From: Dermatophilus congolensis
GTDB taxonomy: Bacteria > Actinomycetota > Actinomycetes > Actinomycetales > Dermatophilaceae
Direction: 5' to 3'
DNA: 64,000 nt
Assembly (NCBI RefSeq): GCF_900187045.1
Contig: NZ_LT906453.1
Location: 1,054,001-1,118,000, forward strand
The notes below the pieces were generated by a model. The model searched no databases. It saw only the letters and a program-made list of their open reading frames with translations, and was not told the DNA's origin. Positions 19,374 through 30,644 of this stretch are shown piece after piece (position 1 is the stretch's first letter; the number at the start of each line of letters is the position of its first letter). The translations under genes were made by a program, and so were the position numbers.

Positions 19374-20278
19374 CCGTTCAATCATGCTCTTTTGGGCAGG
19401 CTTTACGGCAGGCGACCAGGGATCTTCAGGCCGCTGGAGTGCCCTCGCCGCGGCGTGATGCTGCGCTGCTTCTGGCGCATGTAACTCGATGTGACACAGC
19501 AGATGTGGAGCGCTCTGCACTGTTAGGGCATGCCTTAACATCAGCGGATATCGCAGCTTACGAGCTGGTGGTGGCTGAAAGGTCACGCCGGATTCCTTTG
19601 CAACACATCACTGGGTTGGCGCCGTTTCGTCATCTTGAGCTGTGCGTAGGGCCTGGGGTGTTTGTTCCGCGGCCGGAAACGGAAATGCTTGCTGGGCTTG
19701 CCATCGATGCGGCCACAACGCTCGTGCAGGAAGGGGTTCATGAGCCGCTTGTAGTGGACTTGTGTACCGGCTCTGCCGCGATCGCTTTGGCTATCGCGAC
19801 GGAGGTGCCTCAAGCGCGGGTGATTGCTGTTGAGCTTTCCTGTGATGCTGCACAGTGGGCTGAGTGCAATATCACTTCTATGGCAGCTCAGGTGGAGTTA
19901 CGTCGCGGAGATGCCACAGCTGAAGCTGTCACGGGCGACCTTGACGGAATTGTTGACATTGTCGTTTCTAACCCGCCGTACATACCGCCAGATGCGATTC
20001 CTATCGACCCTGAGGTTGCTGAGCATGATCCGGCAATGGCGCTATATGGGCTTGGCGATGACGGGTTGGCCATCCCCACGGCCGTAGCGTGGCGAGCCAG
20101 TGACCTGCTGCGGCCAGGTGGCCTTTTCCTGATGGAACATGCAGATGTGCAGGGTAAAGCGATTGTTGATGTGCTGCTGGGGCAGCAAAGTTGGGTAAAG
20201 GTTCATGATCAAAACGACGACGCTGGCCGCCCCCGGCATGTAGTGGCCACCCGTGCCACCAGTGGAGAAAGCAGCTGA
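19370..20278 (+). CDS. prmC: Release factor glutamine N5-methyltransferase
   Basis: Methylates the GGQ glutamine of RF1 and RF2 using S-adenosylmethionine. The 302-residue product has an N-terminal helical domain (about 1-85), the SAM-binding [14 protein letters not shown] segment and the catalytic NPPY at 201-204. It starts inside the last codons of prfA (ATGA), so translation is coupled. Before the stop it is of ordinary composition. It is followed by a short spacer with two small hairpins leading to the t6A gene. Confidence 0.96.
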   Translation: MTVQSCSFGQALRQATRDLQAAGVPSPRRDAALLLAHVTRCDTADVERSALLGHALTSADIAAYELVVAERSRRIPLQHITGLAPFRHLELCVGPGVFVPRPETEMLAGLAIDAATTLVQEGVHEPLVVDLCTGSAAIALAIATEVPQARVIAVELSCDAAQWAECNITSMAAQVELRRGDATAEAVTGDLDGIVDIVVSNPPYIPPDAIPIDPEVAEHDPAMALYGLGDDGLAIPTAVAWRASDLLRPGGLFLMEHADVQGKAIVDVLLGQQSWVKVHDQNDDAGRPRHVVATRATSGESS

Positions 20279-20341
20279 CCGGGTCGCTCTAAGCGCGCGT
20301 GGAGGACACGATCGTAAGATCGTCAGTGGCACAACCGTAGG

Positions 20342-20359
20342 CACCCCTGCGTAGGGGTG
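20342..20359 (+). promoter_or_regulatory. Hairpin abutting the tsaC ribosome site
   Basis: A seven-base perfect stem (20342-20348/20353-20359) with loop GCGT ends right before the AGGAGG ribosome site. A second six-base stem with loop GTAA lies at 20308-20323. The pair may shape mRNA processing or initiation of the next gene. Confidence 0.4.
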
Positions 20360-20371
20360 GAGGAGGCACAG

Positions 20372-21205
20372 ATGAGCGAGATCGTCGACGGCACCGACAA
20401 CGAGACAGCCGACTCGGCGATCCATGCTGTTGCCGATGCGGTACAGCGCGGAGAAGTGGTTGTCATCCCTACCGACACGGTCTACGGCGTGGGGGTTGAT
20501 GCTTTCAATAGCGAAGCCATTGGTGACCTCCTTGCCGCGAAAGGACGTGGTCGCAATATTCCGCCACCGGTTCTTGTGCCGAACAAGCGCACGCTTGATG
20601 GGTTGGCTACATCTGTCCCGGACTATGCCCGCCGGTTGGTGAATGAGTTTTGGCCCGGCCCGTTGACGATTGTTCTGCAGGCACAAAGTAGTCTCGTGTG
20701 GGATTTGGGTGACACCAACGGAACTGTGGCACTGCGCATGCCGGATTCTGAGCTAGCTTTGGCCGTTTTGGCTCTTACTGGACCTATGGCGGTCACGAGT
20801 GCGAATAAGCATGGCCACCCGGCTGCGACAAGTGCTGCCGATGCTGAGCGCGAACTTGGTGATGCGGTGTCGATCTATCTCGATGGGGGCCCGGCTGGTT
20901 GTGGGCAGGCCTCGACGATCATCGATGCCACAGGCGCGGATTTCACAGTTCTGCGTGAAGGCGAAATATCTGAAGTGCAGTTGCGTTCGGTGGCGTTTCC
21001 TGGTGACGACGCTGCGTCTGCGGACACGCCCGAAGTTGAGCACAGACCTGAAGTCGAGCAAAAACAATCGCACCCTGGTGAGAAAGCCACGAGTGCATCG
21101 GCTGATTCGTCAGTTGAAGAGCAAGGCACATCACACGTCGAGCAGAACAAGGGACATGCGAGAACGAATACTGAACCACCTACGGCAGGTAATAGCTGTT
21201 CATGA
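20372..21205 (+). CDS. tsaC: L-threonylcarbamoyladenylate synthase (Sua5/YrdC family)
   Basis: Makes threonylcarbamoyl-AMP from threonine, bicarbonate and ATP for the t6A37 modification of ANN-decoding tRNAs. The YrdC domain occupies about residues 14-205, with PTDTVYGVG near the N-terminus, the K-GRG nucleotide segment (AAKGRGRNIPPPVLV), FWPGPLTIVL and TSANKHG. The last 70 residues form a tail rich in Glu, Ser, His and Gln that is not part of the YrdC fold and looks disordered; the C-terminal Sua5 domain is absent. ATG 20372 is chosen over GTG 20357 because AGGAGG lies six bases upstream. It belongs to the prfA-prmC run. Confidence 0.92.
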   Translation: MSEIVDGTDNETADSAIHAVADAVQRGEVVVIPTDTVYGVGVDAFNSEAIGDLLAAKGRGRNIPPPVLVPNKRTLDGLATSVPDYARRLVNEFWPGPLTIVLQAQSSLVWDLGDTNGTVALRMPDSELALAVLALTGPMAVTSANKHGHPAATSAADAERELGDAVSIYLDGGPAGCGQASTIIDATGADFTVLREGEISEVQLRSVAFPGDDAASADTPEVEHRPEVEQKQSHPGEKATSASADSSVEEQGTSHVEQNKGHARTNTEPPTAGNSCS

Positions 21206-21327
21206 AGTTCTGGGTCGATACTATGGCGCAGACTGCTCTCTGCCTTGGGGGAAGTCGGATCTCGTGACTCTAGAACTCACGTGTGTCACGTGGTCGGGGG
21301 TAAACCGGCGTTGGCAGGAGGGCTAGC

Positions 21328-22461
21328 GTGCGCGAGTACTTTTTCATTGCGACGCTTGCTGCTGCTTGTACTTTCGTCATCACTCCATTGATTAGGCGGT
21401 TGGCTGTGCGTGTTGGTGCAGTTACCGCTGTGCGTGCTCGTGACGTGCATTCGCAACCAATCCCACGACTGGGTGGGGTAGGTATATGTCTCGGCTTTCT
21501 TGCCGCGGTGTTAGTGGCTCGACAATTGCCGCATCTATCTCAGATTTTCGACAGCACTGAAATTCTTGGTATTTGTGCTGGGGGAGTTTTAGCTGCTGCA
21601 GTCGGGGCTATTGATGACATTGTTGAGCTTGATGCCCTCACTAAATTGGCGGGTCAAGCTATTGCTGCTGGAGTGATGGCATGGTTTGGTGTACAGCTGC
21701 TATCAATTCCACTTTTCGGTGTCACGGTACTGCCTAGTCCAGTTCTTATTGGGTTGACCGTTTTTATTGCCCTGGTGGCGATGAATGCCGTCAACTTTAT
21801 TGACGGATTAGATGGTTTGGCTGCAGGGATTGTTGCTATTGCGGCTTTTGCCTTTTTTATCTATGCCTATCAGCTTTCGTACACTTATGATCCGCCGAAC
21901 GTCATCTCCACCGGCACGTTCGTATGTGCTGCTATTTCTGGAAGTTGTATCGGATTTTTGCCGCATAACTTTCATCAGGCCAAGCTGTTCATGGGGGACT
22001 CAGGGGCACTGTTCCTTGGGTTAATGCTCTCTGCTGCGATGATCTCAATGATCGGCAATATCGATCCGACGGCTCACGTCACACAGAACGATGAAATCGT
22101 TCTCTATTTGCCTTTGATTGTCCCAGTGGCGGTTTTGGGTATTCCGTTGTTGGACATGTTTATGGCTGTGGTTCGACGTGTGCGCCGGGGGCAAAGTCCT
22201 TTCCAAGCTGATGCTCAGCATCTTCAGCATCGAATGCTTCGCATCGGCCACTCGCATAGGCACGCGGTGCTTTTGCTGTATTTGTGGGCGGCCATCGTTG
22301 CTTTTGGGGTCGTCTCATTTAGTTTTGTTGATGGGCTTGTGCCGTTGGCAGGGATCATGTTGCTCGCTGCTGTTGCTTTGGTGCTCACGCTCAATGTGGG
22401 GGATCGGTTGCGGATGCGGCGTTCTCGGCTTCGGTTGTCCAAAACCCGTGAGGCTGAATGA
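21328..22461 (+). CDS. wecA: WecA/MraY-like polyprenyl-phosphate sugar-1-phosphate transferase
   Basis: An integral membrane enzyme (377 residues, about ten or eleven membrane segments) that transfers a HexNAc-1-phosphate from UDP-sugar to undecaprenyl or decaprenyl phosphate, starting cell-wall linker or polysaccharide synthesis. Visible motifs are IDDIVELDALTKLAGQ, NAVNFIDGLDGLAAG, KLFMGDSGALFLG and the histidine-rich HLQHRML loop, all diagnostic of the WecA rather than MraY branch. The GTG start has an AGGAGG-type site eight bases upstream. In Actinobacteria this gene regularly sits between tsaC and the atp operon. It may also prime the glycan made by the island inside that operon (inference). 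Confidence 0.9.
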   Translation: MREYFFIATLAAACTFVITPLIRRLAVRVGAVTAVRARDVHSQPIPRLGGVGICLGFLAAVLVARQLPHLSQIFDSTEILGICAGGVLAAAVGAIDDIVELDALTKLAGQAIAAGVMAWFGVQLLSIPLFGVTVLPSPVLIGLTVFIALVAMNAVNFIDGLDGLAAGIVAIAAFAFFIYAYQLSYTYDPPNVISTGTFVCAAISGSCIGFLPHNFHQAKLFMGDSGALFLGLMLSAAMISMIGNIDPTAHVTQNDEIVLYLPLIVPVAVLGIPLLDMFMAVVRRVRRGQSPFQADAQHLQHRMLRIGHSHRHAVLLLYLWAAIVAFGVVSFSFVDGLVPLAGIMLLAAVALVLTLNVGDRLRMRRSRLRLSKTREAE

Positions 22462-22771
22462 AAGCAATCGGGGTTGTGGGTGCCGAACTGGCGGATCGAC
22501 CAGGTCGTGCGTGTTAATCTCAGGTAAGGAACAGCTGTGGCTCAGATTTAAAGGAATCTTCTCGGTGACGTTGTAAAACGTTGCTGGTGCTCACAGGAAA
22601 GTTCATGCCCCGCCAACAGGTGGCGGCACTTGCTTCCACTGGTCGAAGTTCAAACCGCTGCAACTGATTTCGAAGATTTCGCTCGATGTCTGTACGCGGC
22701 ATTGAATGATCGGCTAGGTTTTGAAAACTCTTGGCCGACGATGACCCAAACCTTCAAGGGGGTGCCCCGTA
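22462..22771. other. Leader/promoter region of the ATP synthase operon
   Basis: About 310 bases with no supported gene. It contains two small inverted repeats (ACGTT-N4-AACGT near 22570, and a CCGCCA/TGGCGG hairpin near 22610-22630). The operon promoter is expected here, but I see no convincing -35/-10 pair. AAGGGGG precedes the next GTG. Confidence 0.4.
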
Positions 22772-23233
22772 GTGACGTCCACCATGACGCATTCGAGGGC
22801 ACGCACCATCACTGACGTCGGTGTCGAATCTGCTTTTAAACCGATGATGTTGACTGCTTGCTGCGCTAGTGCGGTGGCGGCGCTCATCATCACCGTGACT
22901 GCTATGGCTTTCGGGCCCGACGGAGCAGCGCTGGCCTCCTTTGCAGGAGCTGCATTTGCCGCCCATTTTTTCGCTATGGGGGCGCTAGGGATCTGGCTGA
23001 TCTTGCGTGGGCCAACCGCCAACTACCTCGTCGGTGCTTTAGGCGTGTACGTGATCCAAGTCATCGCGCTTGGAATCGTGCTCATGCAGCTGCCTCGCAT
23101 TCACATGCCAGCCCCTGAGTGGTTCAGCGCGAGCGTCGCTGTGGAGGTCGTGGTGTGGCAATCAGCACAGGCGTACTCCTTGCTACGTACCCGTGTATTT
23201 GCTTACTCCACAGCTGAGCGAGGTGAGTTGTGA
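22772..23233 (+). CDS. Small membrane protein at the head of the atp operon
   Basis: A 153-residue protein with four hydrophobic segments (about 24-47, 56-77, 86-105, 115-135). In position and topology it matches the AtpI-like or conserved small membrane protein that precedes atpB in many Actinobacteria, thought to help assemble the c-ring or to transport Mg2+ (family knowledge, not shown here). GTG 22772 is preferred because of AAGGGGG about nine bases upstream; ATG 22784 is possible. Its stop overlaps the GTG start of the next gene (GTGA). Confidence 0.65.
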   Translation: MTSTMTHSRARTITDVGVESAFKPMMLTACCASAVAALIITVTAMAFGPDGAALASFAGAAFAAHFFAMGALGIWLILRGPTANYLVGALGVYVIQVIALGIVLMQLPRIHMPAPEWFSASVAVEVVVWQSAQAYSLLRTRVFAYSTAERGEL

Positions 23234-23604
23234 GATACGTGCCACCCTCGCAACGACGAAACACCGACTGGAACGCCCTCGCAAAGACCGAAAAAAACAC
23301 GTCAGACAACGCATCCAACGCAGCATCGCGCCTGGTGGCTTACCTGATCGCCGGTCCTGTCGTGTACGGCGGGTTGGGCTACCTCATCGACATATGGCTC
23401 GGAACACGATTCGGTATCGCAGTCGGAACTCTCCTGGGGCTCGGGTTGTCTTTGTACATCGTCTGGCTCCGGTACGGTGGGAGCCAATCCCCTGTCCCTT
23501 CCGCCTTTGCGCCGCACACCGCCAAGGTGAACGAGCCGGTAGCGCGTCCTAACGTGACCGCTTCCCCCGGATTGAACCGCACAACATCTGAGGAGATTTC
23601 GTGA
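23230..23604 (+). CDS. AtpZ/AtpI family protein
   Basis: A 124-residue protein with a polar N-terminus, two membrane helices (about 35-55 and 62-82) containing GPVVYGGLGYLIDIWLGT, characteristic of AtpZ/AtpI, and a polar Pro/Ala-rich tail of 40 residues. The family is linked to ATP synthase assembly or Mg2+/Ca2+ transport. The GTG start overlaps the previous stop and its own stop overlaps the atpB GTG, so it is tightly coupled in the operon. Confidence 0.85.
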   Translation: MRYVPPSQRRNTDWNALAKTEKNTSDNASNAASRLVAYLIAGPVVYGGLGYLIDIWLGTRFGIAVGTLLGLGLSLYIVWLRYGGSQSPVPSAFAPHTAKVNEPVARPNVTASPGLNRTTSEEIS

Positions 23605-24407
23605 GCTTCACCAGCGCGGCCTTCGCCGGAGCCCTCACCGCTTCCGGCAGCGAGTTCGTGGCACCCTCCACCGGTGACTTCTGGACCCCACTCATCGGCG
23701 ACGGTGCATTCGCTTTCACCCGCCCCATGCTGGTGTCCCTCGTGGCAGTTGCCATCATCGCCACGTTCTTGTTCCTCGGTGCCCGCCGCGCAGCGGTCGT
23801 GCCCACCAAATCCCAGTTCCTCGTCGAGTTCATTTACGACTTTGTTCGTAACGGCATCGCACGCGACATGATTGGCAGCAAACACTTCCTGCGTTTCCTG
23901 CCGCTGCTGCTGGCCTTGTTCACCTTCATCCTGGCCAACAACCTCGCTGGCGTGATCCCGTTCCTGCAAAACCCGCCCACTGGCCGAATCGCCTTCCCAC
24001 TCGCCCTTGTCCTCGTGGTGTACCTGGCTTACCACTACGTCGGCCTCAAGCAGCATGGCGTTGGCGGCTACCTCAAGACCATGGTCCCCGGCGGTCTTCC
24101 CGCCTGGATCGTGCCTTTCATCTTCCTCATCGAATTCGTCACCAAGTTCCTCATCCAGCCGATGACTCTCACCTTGCGTCTTTTCGGCAACATGCTTGCC
24201 GGTCACATGACTCTGGTGTTGTTCATTCTCGGTGGTGAATTCCTCCTCTTCAGCGCACCCGGAGCTCTCAAAGCCGCAGGCATCGCTGCATACGGCGGAG
24301 CCTTCCTCATGACCTGCTTCGAGATGCTGATCCAGTTCCTGCAGGCCTACGTCTTCACCCTGCTCACTGCTTCCTACATCTCGAGCTCCCTCGAAGAAGC
24401 ACACTGA
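23601..24407 (+). CDS. atpB: ATP synthase Fo subunit a
   Basis: The proton half-channel subunit of Fo. The 268-residue protein has five or six membrane helices and the essential arginine in TLRLFGNMLAGH (Arg193), which faces the c-ring carboxylate. It begins at a GTG overlapping the previous TGA, with GAGGAG five bases upstream. Codons are strongly C-ending, as in all genes up to atpD. It is followed by 132 bases without a gene before atpE. Confidence 0.97.
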   Translation: MSFTSAAFAGALTASGSEFVAPSTGDFWTPLIGDGAFAFTRPMLVSLVAVAIIATFLFLGARRAAVVPTKSQFLVEFIYDFVRNGIARDMIGSKHFLRFLPLLLALFTFILANNLAGVIPFLQNPPTGRIAFPLALVLVVYLAYHYVGLKQHGVGGYLKTMVPGGLPAWIVPFIFLIEFVTKFLIQPMTLTLRLFGNMLAGHMTLVLFILGGEFLLFSAPGALKAAGIAAYGGAFLMTCFEMLIQFLQAYVFTLLTASYISSSLEEAH

Positions 24408-24539
24408 CACTTTTCTTCTAACCGCATCTCCACCAGGTGATGCACCCATTACTCACAACTTCATAGACCACCCGTTCACACGAACGATGCTTCGGCACCA
24501 GCCGAGGTAACTCACCACCAGAGAAGGAATCTGCAGATC

Positions 24540-24746
24540 ATGACCGGCTCCCTTTCCCTCGTTGGCTACGGCATCTCGACGCTGGGCCCGGCCCTCGCGA
24601 TCGGCCTCATCTTCGCTGCCCTCATCAACGGTGTGGCCCGTCAGCCTGAGGCCAAGAGCGTCCTCCAGCCGCTGGCCATCCTGGGCTTCGCTGTCGCCGA
24701 GGCACTCGCCATCCTGGGCTTCGTTCTCGTCTTCATCCTCCGCTGA
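24540..24746 (+). CDS. atpE: ATP synthase Fo subunit c
   Basis: A 68-residue hairpin of two membrane helices forming the rotor ring. The polar loop RQPE is at 34-37 and the proton-binding carboxylate is Glu54 in [13 protein letters not shown]. The residues around it lack the Gln/Ser set used for sodium coupling, so proton use is expected. The 132-base upstream spacer and the downstream hairpin may raise its expression relative to neighbours, as needed for a multicopy ring. Confidence 0.97.
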   Translation: MTGSLSLVGYGISTLGPALAIGLIFAALINGVARQPEAKSVLQPLAILGFAVAEALAILGFVLVFILR

Positions 24747-24768
24747 GTCCGACCGCCCACCCCCAACG

Positions 24769-24788
24769 CCCGGCCTAACCAGGCCGGG
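24769..24788 (+). promoter_or_regulatory. Intercistronic hairpin after atpE
   Basis: An eight-base G/C-rich stem (24769-24776/24781-24788) with loop AACC lies between atpE and atpF. It lacks a T-run and is more likely an RNA stabiliser or partial attenuator than a full terminator, since the operon continues. Confidence 0.5.
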
Positions 24789-24814
24789 ACGATGCATGGC
24801 ACAAGGAGTTCTCC

Positions 24815-25420
24815 GTGCAGAACATGTCGAACCTCGCGGCCGCCGTTCCCGCCGCAGCGGGCGGTGGCGGCAACCACGGCTTAGGCATGCCGATTCTCCC
24901 TCACCTCGGTGAGTTGATTTTCGGCTGTGTCTTCTTCGCCGTCTTCCTCATCTTCATTATCAAGTACGTCGTTCCCAAGATGGAGACCGCCTACACACAG
25001 CGTGTGGACGCCATTCAAGGCGACATGAGCCGTGCGGAGAAATCCCTCGCCGAGGCGGAAGCTCTTAAGGCCGAGTACCAGCGGATGATGGAAGACGCCC
25101 GCCACGAAGCAAACCAGATGCGCGAACGCGGCCGTGAAGAAGGTGCTGCAATCGTTGCCGAGATGCGGGCCCAGGCCAGCGCTGAAGCCGAGCGCATCAT
25201 TGAATCTGCCCGCCGTCAGGTTGAAGCCGAGCGTGCAAGCGCCATGGCTGAACTGAAAAACGACGTCGGGCGAATCTCCACCGATCTGGCAGGTCGCATT
25301 GTCGGCGAGTCCCTTCAGGACGACGCTCGACGCAACGGTGTCATCGAGCGGTTCCTGCAACAGCTCGAAGACGGCACCTTGCAGCGTGAGACCTCCACGA
25401 TGGACCGGGCAGGTCGCTGA
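24815..25420 (+). CDS. atpF: ATP synthase Fo subunit b
   Basis: The peripheral stalk subunit, 201 residues. After about 30 flexible residues rich in Ala and Gly comes one membrane helix (about 33-53), then a long helical region rich in Ala, Glu and Arg (about 60-190) that dimerises and binds delta. The N-terminus is longer than in enteric bacteria, normal for Actinobacteria. GTG 24815 follows AAGGAG with a six-base gap. Its stop overlaps the atpH ATG (TGATG). Confidence 0.96.
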   Translation: MQNMSNLAAAVPAAAGGGGNHGLGMPILPHLGELIFGCVFFAVFLIFIIKYVVPKMETAYTQRVDAIQGDMSRAEKSLAEAEALKAEYQRMMEDARHEANQMRERGREEGAAIVAEMRAQASAEAERIIESARRQVEAERASAMAELKNDVGRISTDLAGRIVGESLQDDARRNGVIERFLQQLEDGTLQRETSTMDRAGR

Positions 25421-26238
25421 TGGATGGTGCACCCCGCTCGGCATGGCAGAGCGCGGTCGAGACACTCGCCGGTTACCAGCGGGCTGGAGGTCCTGACCTC
25501 CGCTCCCTGGCCGGAGAGCTGTTCTCGGTCTCGGAACTTCTTGCCGACAACGCCAAACTACGAATGGCTCTCACGGATCGCTCACGCGATGCGTGGTCCA
25601 AGCGTGAACTGGCACGTCGTCTTTTCGGTGGACGACTCAGCGAACCTGCTTTGGCTGTTGTCGAGGCCGCCGTCTCTGGGCACTGGAAAGAGTCCTACAA
25701 CCTCGTAACCGGCATGGAACGCCTCGGTGGCGACTGCGTCCTGGCCGCAGCGCAAACCGAAGGAAACCTTGACCAGATAGAGCGCGAGCTCATCGCCGTC
25801 GAGGAAAAGTTCCGTCAGGACCACCAGATCGGTGCAGCGCTCTCTGAGGATCGCGGAGACAAGCACGCTAAAGCAGAACTCGTGGCGCGCCTGCTCGCCG
25901 GAAAAGTTCTGCCCGACACCGTCTGGATCGCCCAGCGCCCCGTGCTTAACCCCCGCGGGTATGACTATGCGACGGTCATTCGGCGCTACCTCAGCCTCGC
26001 GGCCAAACGACGACAGGCAGTCACCGCTGTCGTCACCACCCGTACATTGCTCCCACAAACAGCCGTCAGCCGGTTGCAAGCGGGCCTGAGCAAAATGTAC
26101 GGAACCACCATTTTCGTCACCCAGGTCGAGGACCCCCAGCTGCTCGGCGGTCTTCGTATTCAGGTCGGCGACGAAGTCATCGACGGCACGATCGAGCGTC
26201 GACTGGCCGATGTCAGCCGCACCTTGAGTGTGTCCTGA
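25420..26238 (+). CDS. atpH: ATP synthase F1 subunit delta
   Basis: Connects the peripheral stalk to F1. At 272 residues it is the long actinobacterial form, with an N-terminal helical domain (about 1-110) and a C-terminal domain containing the family segment LLGGLRIQVGDEVIDGTI. The start overlaps the atpF stop by one base, so the two are translationally coupled. A 105-base spacer separates it from atpA. Confidence 0.95.
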   Translation: MDGAPRSAWQSAVETLAGYQRAGGPDLRSLAGELFSVSELLADNAKLRMALTDRSRDAWSKRELARRLFGGRLSEPALAVVEAAVSGHWKESYNLVTGMERLGGDCVLAAAQTEGNLDQIERELIAVEEKFRQDHQIGAALSEDRGDKHAKAELVARLLAGKVLPDTVWIAQRPVLNPRGYDYATVIRRYLSLAAKRRQAVTAVVTTRTLLPQTAVSRLQAGLSKMYGTTIFVTQVEDPQLLGGLRIQVGDEVIDGTIERRLADVSRTLSVS

Positions 26239-26343
26239 TACCAGCACCGCCCGGTGTCAGGCACCGAGGCACACCGCCGGATCCCCGGCACCGATAGCCC
26301 AACTGGCCGCCTCGCGGCCGCCGATGAGGAGAGAGACTTAACG

Positions 26344-27981
26344 ATGGCGGAGCTCATGATCCGTCCGGAGGAAATCCGGGACGCCCTCGACCAGTTCGTC
26401 CAGTCATACGAGCCCGATGGGGCCTCCCGCGAGGAGGTCGGACGCGTCACCGACGCCGGTGACGGCATCGCACACGTCGAGGGCCTGCCCTCAGCGATGA
26501 CCAACGAGCTGCTGCGCTTCGAGGACGGAACCCTGGGCCTGGCCCTGAACCTCGACCGCCACGAAATTGGTGTGGTCGTTCTGGGTGATTTCTCCGGCAT
26601 CGAAGAAGGACAGGCAGTGCACCGCACCGGAGAAGTTCTCTCCGTGCCTGTCGGCGACAACTACCTCGGCCGCGTGGTCGACCCCCTGGGCCGCCCAGTA
26701 GACGGTCTTGGCGAAATCAAGGCAGAAGGACGCCGCGAGCTTGAACTCCAGGCTCCCAACGTGATGTCGCGTAAGAGCGTTCACGAGCCACTACAAACAG
26801 GTATCAAAGCCGTTGACGCGATGGTGCCGATTGGTCGTGGCCAGCGCCAGCTCATCATCGGTGACCGTCAAACCGGTAAAACCACTGTTGCCGTTGACGC
26901 AATCCTGAACCAGAAAGCCAACTGGGAATCAGGAGACCCGAACAAGCAGGTCCGATGCATTTACGTCGCTATCGGTCAGAAGGGCTCCACGATCGCCTCG
27001 GTGCGCGGCACCCTTGAAGAGGCCGGCGCTTTGGAATACACCACCATCGTCGCCGCCCCCGCTTCTGAATCCGCTGGCTTCAAGTACCTGGCTCCCTACA
27101 CCGGTTCGGCCATCGGTCAGCACTGGATGTACGGCGGCAAACACGTCCTCATCGTCTTCGATGACCTGTCCAAGCAGGCTGAGGCTTACCGTGCAGTGTC
27201 ACTGCTGCTGCGCCGCCCGCCGGGCCGTGAAGCCTACCCCGGTGACGTTTTCTACCTGCACTCTCGCCTGCTTGAGCGTTGTGCCAAGCTCTCCGACGAG
27301 CTTGGAGCTGGTTCGATGACGGGACTACCCATCATCGAAACCAAAGCCGGTGACGTCTCCGCGTACATCCCCACCAACGTCATCTCCATCACCGATGGCC
27401 AGATCTACCTCCAGGCCGACCTCTTCAACGCCGACGTACGCCCGGCTATCGACGTGGGTGTCTCCGTCTCCCGTGTTGGTGGCGCCGCGCAGATCAAGGC
27501 AATGAAGTCGGTCTCCGGCCGCCTCAAGATCGACCTTGCCCAGTTCCGCGCCATGGAAGCGTTCGCCATGTTCGCCTCCGACCTCGACGCAGCCTCCCGA
27601 GCTCAGCTTGACCGCGGTGCCCGCCTGGTTGAGCTGCTCAAACAGCCGCAAAGCTCCCCGCTGCCCGTCGAACTACAGGTTGTGTCCGTCTGGGCTGGCA
27701 CCACCGGAAAGCTCGACAAAGTCGAGGTCTCCGACGTGCGCCGCTACGAGGCTGAATTCCACGAGTTCCTCCAACGCAACCACCAGGGAGTCCTCAACGG
27801 CATCGTCGAAACCGGCAAACTCGACGACGCCGCCATCGACGCCCTCGAAACCGCAGTGAAGGAATTCGACAACCAATTCCAGGCCGGTAGCGGAGGAGCA
27901 ATCACTCCCGGCTCGGCCGCCGAGGACGTTGACGCCCTCAGCGACGAGCAAATGGATCAGGAGACGATCCGACGCGGCTGA
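26344..27981 (+). CDS. atpA: ATP synthase F1 subunit alpha
   Basis: The non-catalytic nucleotide-binding F1 subunit, 545 residues. Walker A GDRQTGKT lies at 173-180; the alpha-subunit marks VGRVVDPLG, the signature region [10 protein letters not shown] and the C-terminal helical domain are present. ATG 26344 is chosen because the family N-terminus ([15 protein letters not shown]) begins there and a GAGGAGAG site precedes it. The last 30 residues are an acidic tail. An 11-bp hairpin follows before atpG. Confidence 0.97.
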   Translation: MAELMIRPEEIRDALDQFVQSYEPDGASREEVGRVTDAGDGIAHVEGLPSAMTNELLRFEDGTLGLALNLDRHEIGVVVLGDFSGIEEGQAVHRTGEVLSVPVGDNYLGRVVDPLGRPVDGLGEIKAEGRRELELQAPNVMSRKSVHEPLQTGIKAVDAMVPIGRGQRQLIIGDRQTGKTTVAVDAILNQKANWESGDPNKQVRCIYVAIGQKGSTIASVRGTLEEAGALEYTTIVAAPASESAGFKYLAPYTGSAIGQHWMYGGKHVLIVFDDLSKQAEAYRAVSLLLRRPPGREAYPGDVFYLHSRLLERCAKLSDELGAGSMTGLPIIETKAGDVSAYIPTNVISITDGQIYLQADLFNADVRPAIDVGVSVSRVGGAAQIKAMKSVSGRLKIDLAQFRAMEAFAMFASDLDAASRAQLDRGARLVELLKQPQSSPLPVELQVVSVWAGTTGKLDKVEVSDVRRYEAEFHEFLQRNHQGVLNGIVETGKLDDAAIDALETAVKEFDNQFQAGSGGAITPGSAAEDVDALSDEQMDQETIRRG

Positions 27982-27990
27982 GGCCCGTAA

Positions 27991-28018
27991 GCCGCCGACA
28001 TCACACAATGTCGGCGGC
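27991..28018 (+). promoter_or_regulatory. Intercistronic hairpin between atpA and atpG
   Basis: An 11-base perfect stem (27991-28001/28008-28018) with loop CACACA lies directly after the atpA stop. It may modulate mRNA decay or partial termination within the operon. Confidence 0.5.
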
Positions 28019-28059
28019 CCGGTCCAGCCCGTCCGATCCGATCAGGAAGGCGGTTTTCC

Positions 28060-30431
<2,372 letters not shown>

Positions 30432-30437
30432 CCACCA

Positions 30438-30510
30438 TTGAGCACCCCAACCGGGGTGCTCAATGCAATAGGTGTGGGGCTCCGACCATGGTCGGAGCCC
30501 CACACCTATT
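30438..30510. terminator. Tandem hairpins after atpD
   Basis: The first hairpin has 11-base perfect arms (30438-30448/30453-30463) around AACC. The second is a perfect 44-base palindrome (30467-30510). Together they should end the atp transcript and insulate the island. No T-runs follow. Confidence 0.8.
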
Positions 30511-30644
30511 GATGGACACCTGGATGTGTCATATGACTTGGACAAGGAAATAAAACACACTCATGTGATGTAAATGGCGGTCGATGAGGTATGTGTCAGC
30601 GCGGCAACGCCGCCGCGACACACTCAGCCAGGGAAGGCCCCGCC

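Noticed and set aside
23379-24449. Minus-strand open frame of 356 codons over atpB
   Set aside because: Glu/Gly/His-rich shadow of a gene with C-ending codons; atpB has its essential Arg and membrane helices.
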